Shown here one piece after another: positions 11,091 through 21,678 of a DNA stretch of 64,000 nucleotides. The stretch is from Nothopassalora personata (Eukaryota > Ascomycota > Dothideomycetes > Mycosphaerellales > Mycosphaerellaceae). The DNA is taken from positions 186,001 through 250,000 of the forward strand of contig CM066290.1 in NCBI GenBank assembly GCA_033816765.1. The letters are read 5' to 3'. The position numbers and the translations under genes were made by a program. Position 1 is the stretch's first letter, and each line of letters begins with the position of its first letter. The notes beneath the pieces were generated by a model. That model saw only the letters and a program-made list of their open reading frames with translations. It was not told the DNA's origin and made no database searches.

Positions 11091-11699
11091 ACTTGTCCAC
11101 ACACTCTGCCGCTTCAAGCGTGGAAAAGTTTGCACGAACAGGATGTCGACGGCATGGTTGTTGAGCTCAAGCTCCGGGGAGTTCTGAGGCGTTGTATAGG
11201 CTTCGGACGTGGACCCGAGGAGTGCTATGAGCACAGATAGCAGGCAACATAGCGCAATCAGAACCCATGCCCTACATAATAATGTACAGCACCACTTCGC
11301 CTCAACACGTTCGTTGCTATTTGTTCAATCGGTCACCGTCGCCTCGACACGTGATACGGCATTCCAGATGCCGAGCGACTTCCTAGCGCTTCGGTATGTC
11401 GGGTGATGCAGGTAGAACGCAGACGTACGGGTCAGGTACAGAAACATGCCATACTCTTTTCCACGCGACAGCACTTTCTTGATGTCACGCATTTCTGAAC
11501 GATCACAGTAGATGCTCCACTTCTCCATTGGAATAGACGACCGACCACTCTCATAGCGCCGCAAGCGCCAGCCATCAACGCTGCTGATCACTTGATTCAC
11601 CGCGTCATCGACCAACAATGTCTACTCGCGGAGCCCGACAACGGTAGTAGAGACCTTCCACAGATCGCCGAACACTGGCGACAGTCACGCGTAGTCATC
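11091..11699. other. Intergenic region between clathrin light chain and MDL1-like genes
   Basis: 609 bp holding the 3' end of the clathrin light chain transcript and the promoter of the next gene. A 97-aa minus-strand open frame (complement 11325..11618) has no recognisable family and sits where the downstream promoter should be. It is not called. No other structure is seen. Confidence 0.4.
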
Positions 11700-14269
11700 A
11701 TGGCCATGCGCGGCCCCAACGTATTCGCGCACAAGGCGTGGGACAGCCTAGGAAATGGAGCTCTTTTCACGCATAGAATACGACAGACCGCTGCGCAACG
11801 GCTGAGCACACGATCGAGCATCCCTCCCATATCAATACCACAATCGCAAGGTATCTCGAGTCAATTACGATGGCTTTCAACAGCACATAAATCACCACCT
11901 TCACCACCGACCACTGCTTCTGTGCAGCAGTCTATATCGGGTAGCATTGCCCAAAGGCGAGTGCTGCAGACCTCTCAATGGCAGAAAGAAGCACAATTGG
12001 CGAAGAGCACGGGCAGCAAGGAGCAGTCATACAAAGAACAGATCAAGAAATCTTCGGATCCAGCAGAAGAGGACGAGGAGGATGAGTTTCAGACATTCAA
12101 GAAGTCGGACAAGGCCACGGCAGCATCGCAGGTCAACTTGAGCGCGAAGCTGTCCAGTCATGGACGAGAAGGCGAAGGCAAGGCGGGCGGTGGCTTCAAA
12201 GAAGTGGTGCGATTGTTGAAGATCGCTCGGCCGGAGCTCCCATCTCTCAGCTGGGCATTCCTCTTCCTCCTGATCAGCAGTGCTGTCACCATGTCTCTGC
12301 CATTCAGCATTGGAAAGATCATAGACGGCGCCACGGAGAGCTCTGGCACCATGTTTGGCATGAAGCAGGAATACTTTTACATTGGCTTCGCAACACTTCT
12401 GGCTACTGGCGCGTGTGCGAACTACGGACGAATCATCCTGCTGAGGATCGTGGGCGAGCGAATCGTTGCCAAGTTGAGGAGTAACCTGTTCAAGCGGACC
12501 TTCGTGCAGAACGCCGAATTCTTCGACGCCAATCGCGTGGGAGATCTGATCAGCAGACTGGGCAGTGACACAATCATTGTTGGCAAGAGCATCACCCAGA
12601 ACGTGTCCGATGGTCTCCGATCGCTCGTCTCGGCTACAGCTGGTCTTTCGCTTATGGCCTACATCAGTATTAAGCTTACTGGCGTTCTGGCTGTTGCCCT
12701 TCCCCCCGTTGCTATTGCCGCTTTCTTGTACGGCCGTGCCATCAGGAACCTCTCGAGGCGGATCCAGAAGAACCTGGGCACTCTGACAAAGATTGCCGAA
12801 GAACGACTTGGCAATGTACGCACGAGTCAGGCCTTTGCTGGGGAACTGCAGGAAGTGCATCGGTACAACGCGCAGGTGCGCAAGATCTTTGGGCTCGGCA
12901 AACGAGAGGCATACATCAGCGCGGCATTCTTCTCGGCGTCTGGTTTTATGGGCAACTCGACCTTCTTGGGCTTGCTCTACGTTGGCAGCGGTATGGTCTC
13001 GTCCGGCGCCATTTCTGTTGGAGACCTGACGACATTCTTAATGTACACTGGCTACGCTGGAAGCAGTCTCTTCGGTCTGTCCAGCTTTTACTCTGAACTA
13101 ATGAAAGGTGTCGGAGCTGCCAGCAGATTATTCGAGCTCCAGGATCGGGAGCCCACGATCAGCCCGACCAAGGGAGATACGGTCAAGACCGCTCGTGGAA
13201 CGATCGAGTTCAAGGATGTTGCATTCGCATACCCGACGCGACCAGCAGTCCCGATCTTCAACAACTTGACTTTCAAGATCCCACAAGGTAGCAATGTTGC
13301 TATCGTTGCGCCTTCTGGAGCTGGAAAGTCGACTGTGGCAAGTCTGCTTATGCGATTCTACATTCCCACCACCGGCACGATCTCCATCGCTGGAAAGGAC
13401 ATCAACACTATGAATGCGAAGCAGCTTCGCAGGAAGATCGGCTATGTGGGACAGGAGCCAGTACTGTTCTCAGGATCGATTGCGGAAAACATTGCGTACG
13501 GACGGCCCCTAGCTTCAAGGAGCGAGATCGTGGCTGCTGCGCGCCAAGCCAACTGCCAGTTCATCAGTGACTTTGTAAGTCGTCTGAGGACGTGTATTGA
13601 GATGACATGCTAACATTCGTATAGCCGGACGGCCTCGAAACATTCGTTGGTGCCCGCGGAACACAACTATCCGGAGGTCAGAAGCAGCGCATTGCTATTG
13701 CACGTGCCCTACTCAAGCAGCCCGACATCCTCATTCTGGACGAAGCCACTTCTGCCCTTGACGCCGAATCAGAGACGCTCGTCAATCAAGCGCTCCAAGC
13801 TCTCCTCCGTGGCGACAACACCACCATCTCAATCGCTCACCGTCTCAGCACAATCCAACGCAGCGACACCGTCATCTGCATCGGCTCCGACGGCAAAGTC
13901 GCTCAGATGGGTCCCTACCGCGAACTCATTGCCGACAAGGACGGTGCCTTCGCAAAGCTGATGGAATCGCAAATGAGCGGAGCCCAAGAAGTCGTGCCAC
14001 GAAGGAGAGTTTCCCACGAGGAGGAAGAAGATTACGAACTCACCGAGGAAGATCGTATGCGGAAGAAGCTCAAGGAGCAGGATCGACTTGCTGGCCTTGA
14101 CCCGCAAGAGGAAGAGGAGGTGATTGAGAGGGCGATCGAGGAGGAGACGGAATGGGAGTCTGTGAAGGTCAAGGATGGGAATCGGCGGGCTGCTGAGACG
14201 CCAATGGAAAAGACGGAATTGAGAGATCGCGCGGCCATGAATAGAGGGAAGGGGTATGGCGGTTCGTGA
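11700..14269 (+). CDS. MDL1: Mitochondrial ABC half-transporter, Mdl1/ABCB10-like
   Basis: Inner-membrane peptide/haem-linked ABC exporter with one membrane domain and one nucleotide-binding domain, working as a dimer. Exons 11700..13574 and 13625..14269, 839 aa. The 50-bp intron (GTAAGT...GTATAG) has phase 0 and restores DF-PDGLETFVGARG. The start ATGGCC at 11700 is chosen over an ATG 36 codons earlier because it begins an Arg/Ser-rich presequence fitting a mitochondrial import signal. The membrane domain lies at about residues 170-460. Walker A APSGAGKS is at 537-544, with Ala for the usual first Gly. The Q-loop is GYVGQEP, signature LSGGQ at about 640, Walker B ILILDEATS, and H-loop SIAHR. 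A long acidic, charged C-terminal extension follows the ATPase domain. Confidence 0.93.
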
Positions 14270-15025
14270 AGGCCACTATTGGCGCTGAATTGATTATCAT
14301 CTTGTACAGAAGATGTTGGTGTCGCGAATAATCGTGGAGTGTCTATACTCCGCTCTTTCTTTTTGGCTGATGGCATCAATGTTAGGACAAGTTCGGAACC
14401 AAGCCGTCTCGAACTTGTCTCGATTCAACTTATGTTCAGCGCCCGTTCTCTCAACCGGCAGCGACAGTGAACGTCGTTGGTAGGATTCCGATGCTGGGAG
14501 GGAAGATGAGGATTCGTTACGTCCGGCCAATGACACCGGACCGAATATCCCGAGCTTGCCCGGGCCGCAATCTGTTGCAGGAACATACAGCGAGAAGGAG
14601 GACATGGGCTTCGCTCCTACGACCAGTCTTGTCGGCCCATAACGCACGATCATGGCAACTTGAGGACCCTTCTGCAGTACTTGCCTTGCACGGGAAAGGA
14701 AACTTCGCAGCGACTTTTCATATCCTGTCCAAGCCGAATTGATACTTCCCCCCCCCCCCCCCCAACAATCAAGGGAACTTCATGGAAGAGTCGCACTCGT
14801 TACAAGTGGCTCCAAAGGCATCTCATCATACGGGGTCGAATAATTTTATTTGCTGGAAGAGTTCGGAGCAGAAACAAATTATCGTGGCGTTTTGGGATGT
14901 TGCGAAGGGCGTTGAGGAAGGTGTGGCGATGAGATTGATTGCTGGGAGGGTTTGAGAGCACAGCAGTAGACCCAGCACGTCTTTCATTTCGCCCGAGATC
15001 CTGCTGTTTCAACCCGCTGGTATTC
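14270..15025. other. Intergenic region with a poly-C tract
   Basis: No gene is recognised. A homopolymer of about 16 C lies at 14748-14763. The flanking genes converge here, so the stretch should contain both 3' ends. Confidence 0.4.
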
Positions 15026-15869
15026 CTAAGCAGTGCCTGGACCAGAGCTGTTTGCTGAGACGTAACGCGCTATTCTGCCGCTTAACATCTTTTTCTCCAC
15101 AGCTCGAACCTCTTTTGTACGAGTCTGTGTCAGTCCAGCGTGGCCCTCTCTTTCCATCCTTGCTCGCAGCTGTGCCCACAGGGCGGTATTGACCTTATCC
15201 TTATCCGCACAAACGGTCGTAAGGTCTGCGATCGCGTTGAGCAGTGGCAGCGACCAATCTAGCTCCTTCTTGAAAGTGCCATCCTCCTCTTTCCGTGGCT
15301 TTAGATCGTCGTCGATGAAGTTTTCCACCCACATGCCAGTATTTGCCTTGATCTCCATGAGCCTGATCGACTTGTGACGGCGATTGAAAATGCAGACTTC
15401 ACCCCGGTAGGTCGTGCTGACTACGGCATCGTTCGTCTTGTGGGAAAAGGCTATACCGTCCTGTTGCGTTCGTTAGTAGGCTTATGGGTAAAAGGAGTCA
15501 GCGTGGACTGGCCTTTGGGTCCTCTGCGAACATCGAGAAGCCGCCATCTGTGGTAGCATCGTCCCGCTCCTCATCATCATCCTCGTCTTCTTCAACGCTC
15601 TCCTTTGCGCGGCGCAGGAAGGATTCGATGGCCTCTTGGGATGTCTTTGGTTGCGCACTAGGCGCCTCTACTCTCGAGTCGCGCGTGGCTTGTGGGCGTA
15701 CGGTGGCGACACTGCTGCCCTCAGATCTCGCCGGCGACTGCGAGCGGCCTCGGCGAGAGCTTGTTGCTGCGCGCTTCGCCGAGCGCTTCTGCGATCTCAT
15801 CGCTGGTCGCATCGCAAGCGTGATTTCGGTAGGATCACTCTCATTCTCTCGGGCGCGCTTCGGAACCAT
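15026..15869 (-). CDS. Uncharacterised protein with basic/acidic N terminus, two exons
   Basis: I do not recognise the family. The favoured model is complement(15513..15869) plus complement(15026..15460), 263 aa. The N terminus (MVPKRARENESD..., then a Ser/Arg-rich stretch such as SSRRGRSQSPARSEG) looks nuclear. An acidic stretch EEDEDDDEERDD ends exon 1. Exon 2 has a folded look (SHKTNDAVVSTTYRGEVCIF, MEIKANTGMWVENFIDDD, DWSLPLLNAIADLTTV) and ends in a helical, basic segment. The frame-keeping 52-bp intron 15461-15512 would use a GC donor (AAG|GCCAGT) with branch CTAAC and CAG. The alternative is a weak GTCCAC donor with a TATAG acceptor (15451-15508, 58 bp). Either keeps the frame. Transcript data would settle the junction. 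Confidence 0.6.
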
Positions 15870-16693
15870 GTCGAGTCTAGTAGCGGTACGGACGATGTTG
15901 GGATGTGCAGAGCTGGTGGGAAGAAGTTCTCATCGCAGAAAGTGGACAGTGTGGAGTGAGGTCTTGTTGTTTGCACATATATAGTCAGTGACACGAAAGT
16001 GGTGCGTCTTAAGCAGCATGAGTGGAGATCTCCCTGCGATTCTCAAGTGTCACATGTCAATCTCGGCAAAGCTTCCGAAGCGACCGTTTGAACCTTTATT
16101 TACAATCGAAACTTCCCTACTTGCGTCTCCCTAGTGGGGGAGTGGTTGTGCGTTGGGCCCACGTGCAGATTTGTTCACTCAAATCCTTGTCTTTACGGCT
16201 TGTCCACTGTTGTTACTGGGGGATTGTCCGATTAGGGGTATAGAAGCTAAAGCAAAATTTAATGGCCGTGCAGGTGGAGATCAAAGTACTTCACGGAGCT
16301 GCACAATAAAAGGAAACTCAGAGAGGACCACTTTTCCCTAAGCAAAGTACACTGGGACGCCTTTGTACGATCTTAGGTTTTTGCTCCATGGTTGGACGCT
16401 TCTTGAGCGTTCCCACGTGGACACCCACCGTAGCACGAATCATGACCAGTGTCAGCACATTGTGCCTTATGACTCAACTTACAGCTCGATCAATAGATAG
16501 TTTTTCAAATCCGATTATACTGTATTCACACATCTGCTCAAAGACCTCAGCTGGCTCACGCGCCACAAATGTAGCTCTTTGAGACTATCCCAGCGCCGGC
16601 ACGGGGCCTTGGACACAATATTTTCGGCGGAGCGGAAGCGTGTCACTGATTCCTCTGAAATTGCTTCACCGGCCACCACACAGGCGTGGAGCG
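15870..16693. other. Intergenic region, nothing recognised
   Basis: 824 bp between the uncharacterised gene and the ABHD12-like remnant. No domain, RNA gene or repeat is seen. Confidence 0.4.
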
Positions 16694-17448
16694 TCACCCC
16701 TCAAGCGATGCCCTCGTCATCGCCACAGTCACAATCGAGTTTTCCGTGATCACATCATGAAATCCATACCTGATAATCTCCTCCCTGATGACGCCATGCT
16801 TCACGATCCTCTTCACAGTGCTACCAGCGCTTCCAGGTCGGCTCTTATCCTCGCCTTCTCGCTTTCGAGCTCATCATGATTGATGCCGAGAGACGTCGTT
16901 GCTCGTATGGCATGCCAGAACAGTGTCGGGGTATTCGTCCACGGAATATCGCAGTCGTCCTCAGCATGAAGGATCTTAATGCGGTGTTGGGCGCTTTCGC
17001 CCTCGGCTACTGCAACGTATGATGCTATACGATCTTTCGTTGACCATGTGTTTCGTATGAAAGATTTTGGGTCTGTGAAAACTGCTGGAAACCTAGCTAT
17101 TGGGCCTAGCATTGGCATTGTGCCAGCGACACTATAGGTGGACACCAGCGTGGGGATGTCGGCGAAGGGCGCCGTCAAGATGTGGCCGGCGAAAACCATG
17201 AAGGGGCCCTGTCTGACATAGTGATCTGCCACCGCCATATTGACTGCTGTACCCAGCGCTTGACTGTAAAGGACAATGCGAGAGGCTGGAAGCTTAGCTA
17301 CATCTGTGCCCCACTCGACGACAGACAGTGCATCGAGAATGACGCCCCGCTCCCAGAGCGTCTTCAGGCGATCAGGCTTGTTTTTAAAATGAGCGTCTTG
17401 GGCCGCAGTTCGTCTGATTTGATCATCACACAGGGCAATTCTACCCAG
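16694..17448 (-). pseudogene. Truncated ABHD12-like serine hydrolase remnant
   Basis: C-terminal two thirds of an alpha/beta hydrolase of the ABHD12/monoacylglycerol lipase type. From 17448 the frame reads through WERGVILDALSVVEWGTDVAKLP, LTAPFADIPTLVSTYSVAG and the acid-residue motif HAEDDCDIPW, to a stop near 16813. A shift near 16820 is needed to reach the conserved tail GVIREEIIRYGFHDVIT, where the catalytic His of this family lies. It then stops at 16694-16696. The expected nucleophile elbow GxSxG reads SQALG, so the Ser is Ala. The N-terminal third is absent: the remnant begins directly after, and in frame with, the stop codon of the epoxide hydrolase upstream. Truncation, frameshift and a lost nucleophile together argue for a dead gene. 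Confidence 0.8.
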
Positions 17449-18733
17449 CTACAGCTTACTATTACCACCAAATACAACGCCCTGGATCCAATCTTTGAGG
17501 ATGGCGTTCACCTGCGAGGGTGTCTGCCACAATGCCCAGTGACTTGCGGATACTTCACCACGCGTCAGGTTCGGAATCGCTCTCTCCATCCCTCTGCTCA
17601 TCTCCCGAGTCAATACGTTATCTTTCGTCGCCAGAATGTACAGTGTTGGCTGCTTGATCTGCTTCTTTGTGTCCTTCGGCAGGCTGAGGTCATCTTCCCA
17701 ATTGATCTTTCTCGTGCGGTACCATGAGCATGGTCCATTCAGTCCATTCTTTGCGAACTCTTTGACGTAGAAGTCGAGTTCCTGGTCTGTGTTAGCCGAA
17801 CAGGATGATGAAAGACGTGGAGGGGTGCAGTACCTCCTCGCTCAACAGCGGCGTCATTGCGATGTCCTCATTCGCGATCATATCCAGGTCGATTCCATGC
17901 TCGGGTGTCATGAAGGGTTTCCTACTGGCAGTCTTCCCTCCATACATTCCAAGCAGGAATTTCCTGATACTTGCCTCATCCTTGACATACTTCTCAACCT
18001 TCCCATCCTCACTTCCGAATTGCAACTGGTACCCGAACTGCGGCAAAGTCGTCCTACTCAGCTCCGCGGTGGACACATACTTCTCCATCGGCGGCGCATA
18101 CGCCGTGCACACGGAGAAGACATGCGTGACGAGGTCCGGATACCACTGTGCTACACGGTAGACGGTGAAGCCTCCCCAATCATGGCCGCCGATAATGATC
18201 TTCGGTACGCCAATGGCTTTCGCAATCCCCGCGATGGCATCGGCGTGGGTCTTGAAGCTGAAGTCGTGGAGATTGGAAGAGCTGCCGGTGTCACTGTAGC
18301 CCATGCAATCCAAGGCAATGCATCGGAGCCCTAGCTCAAGGAACAGCGGGATCTGGTACCGCCAGGCGAAGGAAATGTCGGGGAAGCTATGCAAACACAA
18401 GGGGCATCAGCCATACTCGCACACCACATATCAATGCCTCAGCAACTGATGCTTAGCAGGGAATGAGGCGCGGTGATTCTTAGGCAAACGGATGCCTGCT
18501 GCCCTTCACACTTACCCATGGATCAGGACAATGGTGCCTTTGAGCGGCCCTTTGGGGACGGCATCGATGTAGTCTTGTGCATGGTGTGAGCTGATGATGA
18601 TGGGTGATCTGGACGTCCGGGTGTTGTGTGCTGGGACAGGCTGTCACTTACACCAGCGGCGCCCGTTGACTACAGCGGACTGCTTGGTGACTCTTGGGTC
18701 GTTTACTACGAGTTTGTCTACTTTTGCTGCCAT
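17449..18733 (-). CDS. Epoxide hydrolase-type alpha/beta hydrolase with PTS1 (SKL)
   Basis: Soluble epoxide hydrolase family, which opens epoxides to diols through an Asp-ester intermediate. Exons complement(18652..18733), (18516..18573), (17834..18386), (17449..17781), 341 aa. Introns are 78, 129 and 52 bp, each starting GTAAGT or GTACTG. Splicing rebuilds the oxyanion motif HGFPD (46-50), split between exons 2 and 3. Nucleophile is Asp116 in GGHDWGG, catalytic His312 is in SASHWALW, and Asp285 is the likely acid. Lid tyrosines are present in the expected region but were not assigned individually. The C terminus NSKL is a canonical peroxisomal targeting signal, so the enzyme probably acts in peroxisomes. 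The substrate is unknown. A remnant of a second hydrolase follows immediately. Confidence 0.88.
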
Positions 18734-19966
18734 TTCCGAGTGCATCCCATGCGATGACGGGGTAGACTATTGGAGACGATGTTCGGCATGGCTTCGTGCA
18801 GTGCAGTGCACTTACTTTCTTTCCTCTTTGTTTTGGACCTCGCGAGTCATGAAGAAGTAGCTCCTGATGTTGTTTATGTTTCAGTGAAGAGCGTACGTAT
18901 ATACATATAATATATATTACGTATATACATATATAATATATATATATATATCTCTCTCTCCCCCCCCCCTGTCGCTGCCACCGTCATCACAAAGATGATG
19001 ATGCCAGCGAGCTCATCCAGCCAGAGAGCACACGTCGATTGTGCTGCAACAAGCAGCGACCAGACGATGATAAAATCCGAGGCCGCAGACGACAATCATC
19101 CACCGACCGAAAGCCAGCAAGAGAAGTCACGGCACATTCTGCGTCGCGCTATCGGCGGGTCTCTGCGCGAGAACGACAGAGTATGGAGGACACGAGAGCG
19201 CGCCAGCCGACCTGGAGTTCGTGGGAAAGGTCACCGGTAGACGCGACCGGACGGACCGTGCTATTGGATCCTGACTTCTCCTGTGCCGCATGGCGCATAC
19301 CAACCACAGAACGTCAGGTGACCGGCTACGACGGCATTCATGAAGCAGAAGCAGCCAGTCTACATTGCCGATGTGGGCATTGGGGCCGCCGACCGAATAC
19401 ACGCGATATCCACTTGGTCTCAACGCCAACCTAGTGCAATTCTATAATTCTAGTGAGAGCAGCACCGTCACGAGGTTGCGGAGCTGTTCAGCCTGTTCTC
19501 TCAGCCGGCCCACCTCACGCAAAGGCCCCAGCGCGGTCAAAGCACACGAGGCGAGGCTGCTGTGCGTGCCTTCGCCATATGACGGCCACTCACGGACTCT
19601 ACCTTACCGTGCAGCATCTGCTCGGCCCCTCTGCCGGCCTCACCATCACCCCCATTGCATCGTGGCGACTGCCCGTGGAGTCCTAGACTATCATCAACCC
19701 TGCACCCCCATGGAACGGCACAACAGCGGATGCCTCCAACCCCACAAGTATGGAGTAAGTCATGGAGCGTGACTGGCATGAGTTCGCGTCGCCTCCAGCT
19801 CCGAGGCAAGTCTAAGGGCGATATCCGTGCGGCATAAGTAGCTTGACGTCTGCAGCCAAGGTCCTCCAAGTCGTCCTTGTCTCACCCAAGTCTCTGGACA
19901 AGAACCACAACACTTGCGCCAAGCACTGTATTTCTCTTGGCTTCGCTGGACTTTGAAACAGGAAAG
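18734..19966. other. Intergenic region with TA/CT/C simple repeats
   Basis: Shared upstream region of the epoxide hydrolase (leftward) and the sugar transporter (rightward). At about 18896-18969 an impure TA repeat runs into (CT)n and then a C tract. Overlapping open frames on both strands at 18995-19869 lack any family resemblance and are not called. Confidence 0.5.
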
Positions 19967-21678
19967 ATGAGGCTCGCGGGCAAGACTCTCGAGAAAGCCA
20001 TGCTGACGCTGGTGGGCTTGCCGTCTTTCGTCTTGTTTGGATACAATGTCTCTGGACTCGGTGGTCTGCTCAGCGTCGAAAGCTGGGTCGACACATTTCC
20101 AGAGATCGACACAGTCCACACGACCGGCGCTCAGAAGTCGGACAACAGCACTAAGCAGGGTACCATTGTCGCAACCTGCACTCTCGGCGCTCTGTGTGGC
20201 TCATTGGCCTGCTCATGGCTTGGAGACCGTCTTGGCCGCCGTAAGACGGTCATGCTTGCTGCTATCCTCACCTTCATTGGCGAGGTCCTCGAATGTACCA
20301 GCTTCCACCTTGCGCAGTTCACCATCGGGCGCTTCATCATCGGACTTGGCGTTGGTGCTTTAAGCAGCACAGTACGCGAATCACAAAGCTTGTCCTCACA
20401 TCCCTGCGAATCGTGCTGATCCGACGTTTAGGTCCCGGTATGGCAGTCAGAGTGTTCGCAGGCAAAGAATCGGGGCGCCCACGTTGTGATTGACGGCCTC
20501 TTTGTTTGCGTGGGTTACGTTTTACAGGCGTGGATCAACCTTGGTTGCTACCAAATCTCGAAAGGCGAGGACACTGGGATTGCATCGCTGGCATGGCGGA
20601 TCCCGCTTGCGATCCCGGAACTGGTCTCCGTTGTGTTGATTGCATCGATATACCTGTTCCCAGAGAGCCCAAGATGGTGAGTAGCGCAAGTCCCTTGAAG
20701 CGAGCATGTGACTGACCATTGTGTAGGCTCGCTGGTAAGGGCAACATCGCCCAGGCTCGCGCCAACCTTTCCCAACTCCGAGACCTGCCGGAAGATAGCC
20801 ACCAAATCACCAACGAGCTGGGAGTCATCGAATACGCCTTGGAGGAGAACACCCGTGCCGCGAGGAAGCGAGACTTGTTCACCATGGGCGAGGACAAGAT
20901 CTTCTACCGCTTCGCACTCTGTCTGATGCTGCAATTCTTTCAACAATGGTGTGGGTCGAACCTCATCTCGTCGTACTCGACCACCATCTTCGAGAACAGT
21001 CTCGATCTGGACAGTCAAACTGCTCGCATCCTCTCGGGAGCATGTTTGACGTGGAAGTTACTGTCATCATTCGTCGCCTTCTTCACGGTGGACAGATTCG
21101 GTCGTCGGAAGCTCTTCATGTACGTCCACCACAGTCTCAACTTCTTACGCATGTGCTAACCCATTCACAGCTTCTCCGGCGCCGGCATGTCCCTTTGCAT
21201 GATGTCCCTCGCCATTACAAACAGCATGCCAACCTCAAACAAACCTGCTCAATACGCCTCCGTCTTCTTCGTCTTCTTCTTCAACTTCTTCGTCCCGATC
21301 GGGTTCCTGGGCTGCAACTACCTTTATGTCACCGAGATAGCTCCTGCCCGCCTACGGATGCCGATGACATCGTTTTCGACTGCGAACCACTGGCTTTGGA
21401 ATTTCGCGGTGCTGATGATCACACCCGTAGCGCTTGATAGCTTGGGCTACAAGTACTATATTGTGTATGCGGTTCTGGGAGGATGTATCCCGATTTTGGT
21501 GTTCTTCTTGTACCCGGAGACTATGGGGCGGAGCTTGGAGCAGTTGGATGAGTTGTTTAGGGAGAATAGTATTGCTGGGTTGGTGAGGGCGAGTCTGAAG
21601 AAGCCGGAGCCTGATGTTGCGATTTCGAGGAGTGGCAAGATGTATGAGGGGTCGATAGATGAGGTCGAGAAGGCATGA
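19967..21678 (+). CDS. MFS sugar transporter (hexose transporter family)
   Basis: Twelve-helix plasma-membrane sugar porter. Exons 19967..20371, 20432..20676, 20727..21119 and 21171..21678, 516 aa. Introns of 60, 50 and 51 bp have GTACGC, GTGAGT and GTACGT donors, and the last shows branch GCTAAC. Sugar-porter signatures are in place: the loop 2-3 motif DRLGRRK, VPVWQSECSQAKNRG after helix 4, PESPRW before the central loop (split by intron 2), the loop 8-9 motif DRFGRRK, and PETMGRSLEQLDELF at the end of helix 12 (usual form PETKGRSLEE). The start is the first ATG in frame with the first helix. Substrate cannot be told from sequence. No clear pathway partner is adjacent, although a hydrolase and an acyl-CoA ligase lie nearby. 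Confidence 0.92.

Noticed and set aside
12027..12860. 277-aa minus-strand frame inside the MDL1-like gene
   Set aside because: Antisense shadow of a conserved ABC transporter exon.
14748..14763. Poly-C tract as a functional element
   Set aside because: A simple homopolymer of the kind seen also at 18960-18969. No sign of function.
17449..17451. Programmed stop read-through from the epoxide hydrolase into the hydrolase remnant
   Set aside because: The context is TAG CTG, not the known read-through motif TGA CTA, and the downstream frame is damaged. Kept only as a note in the findings.
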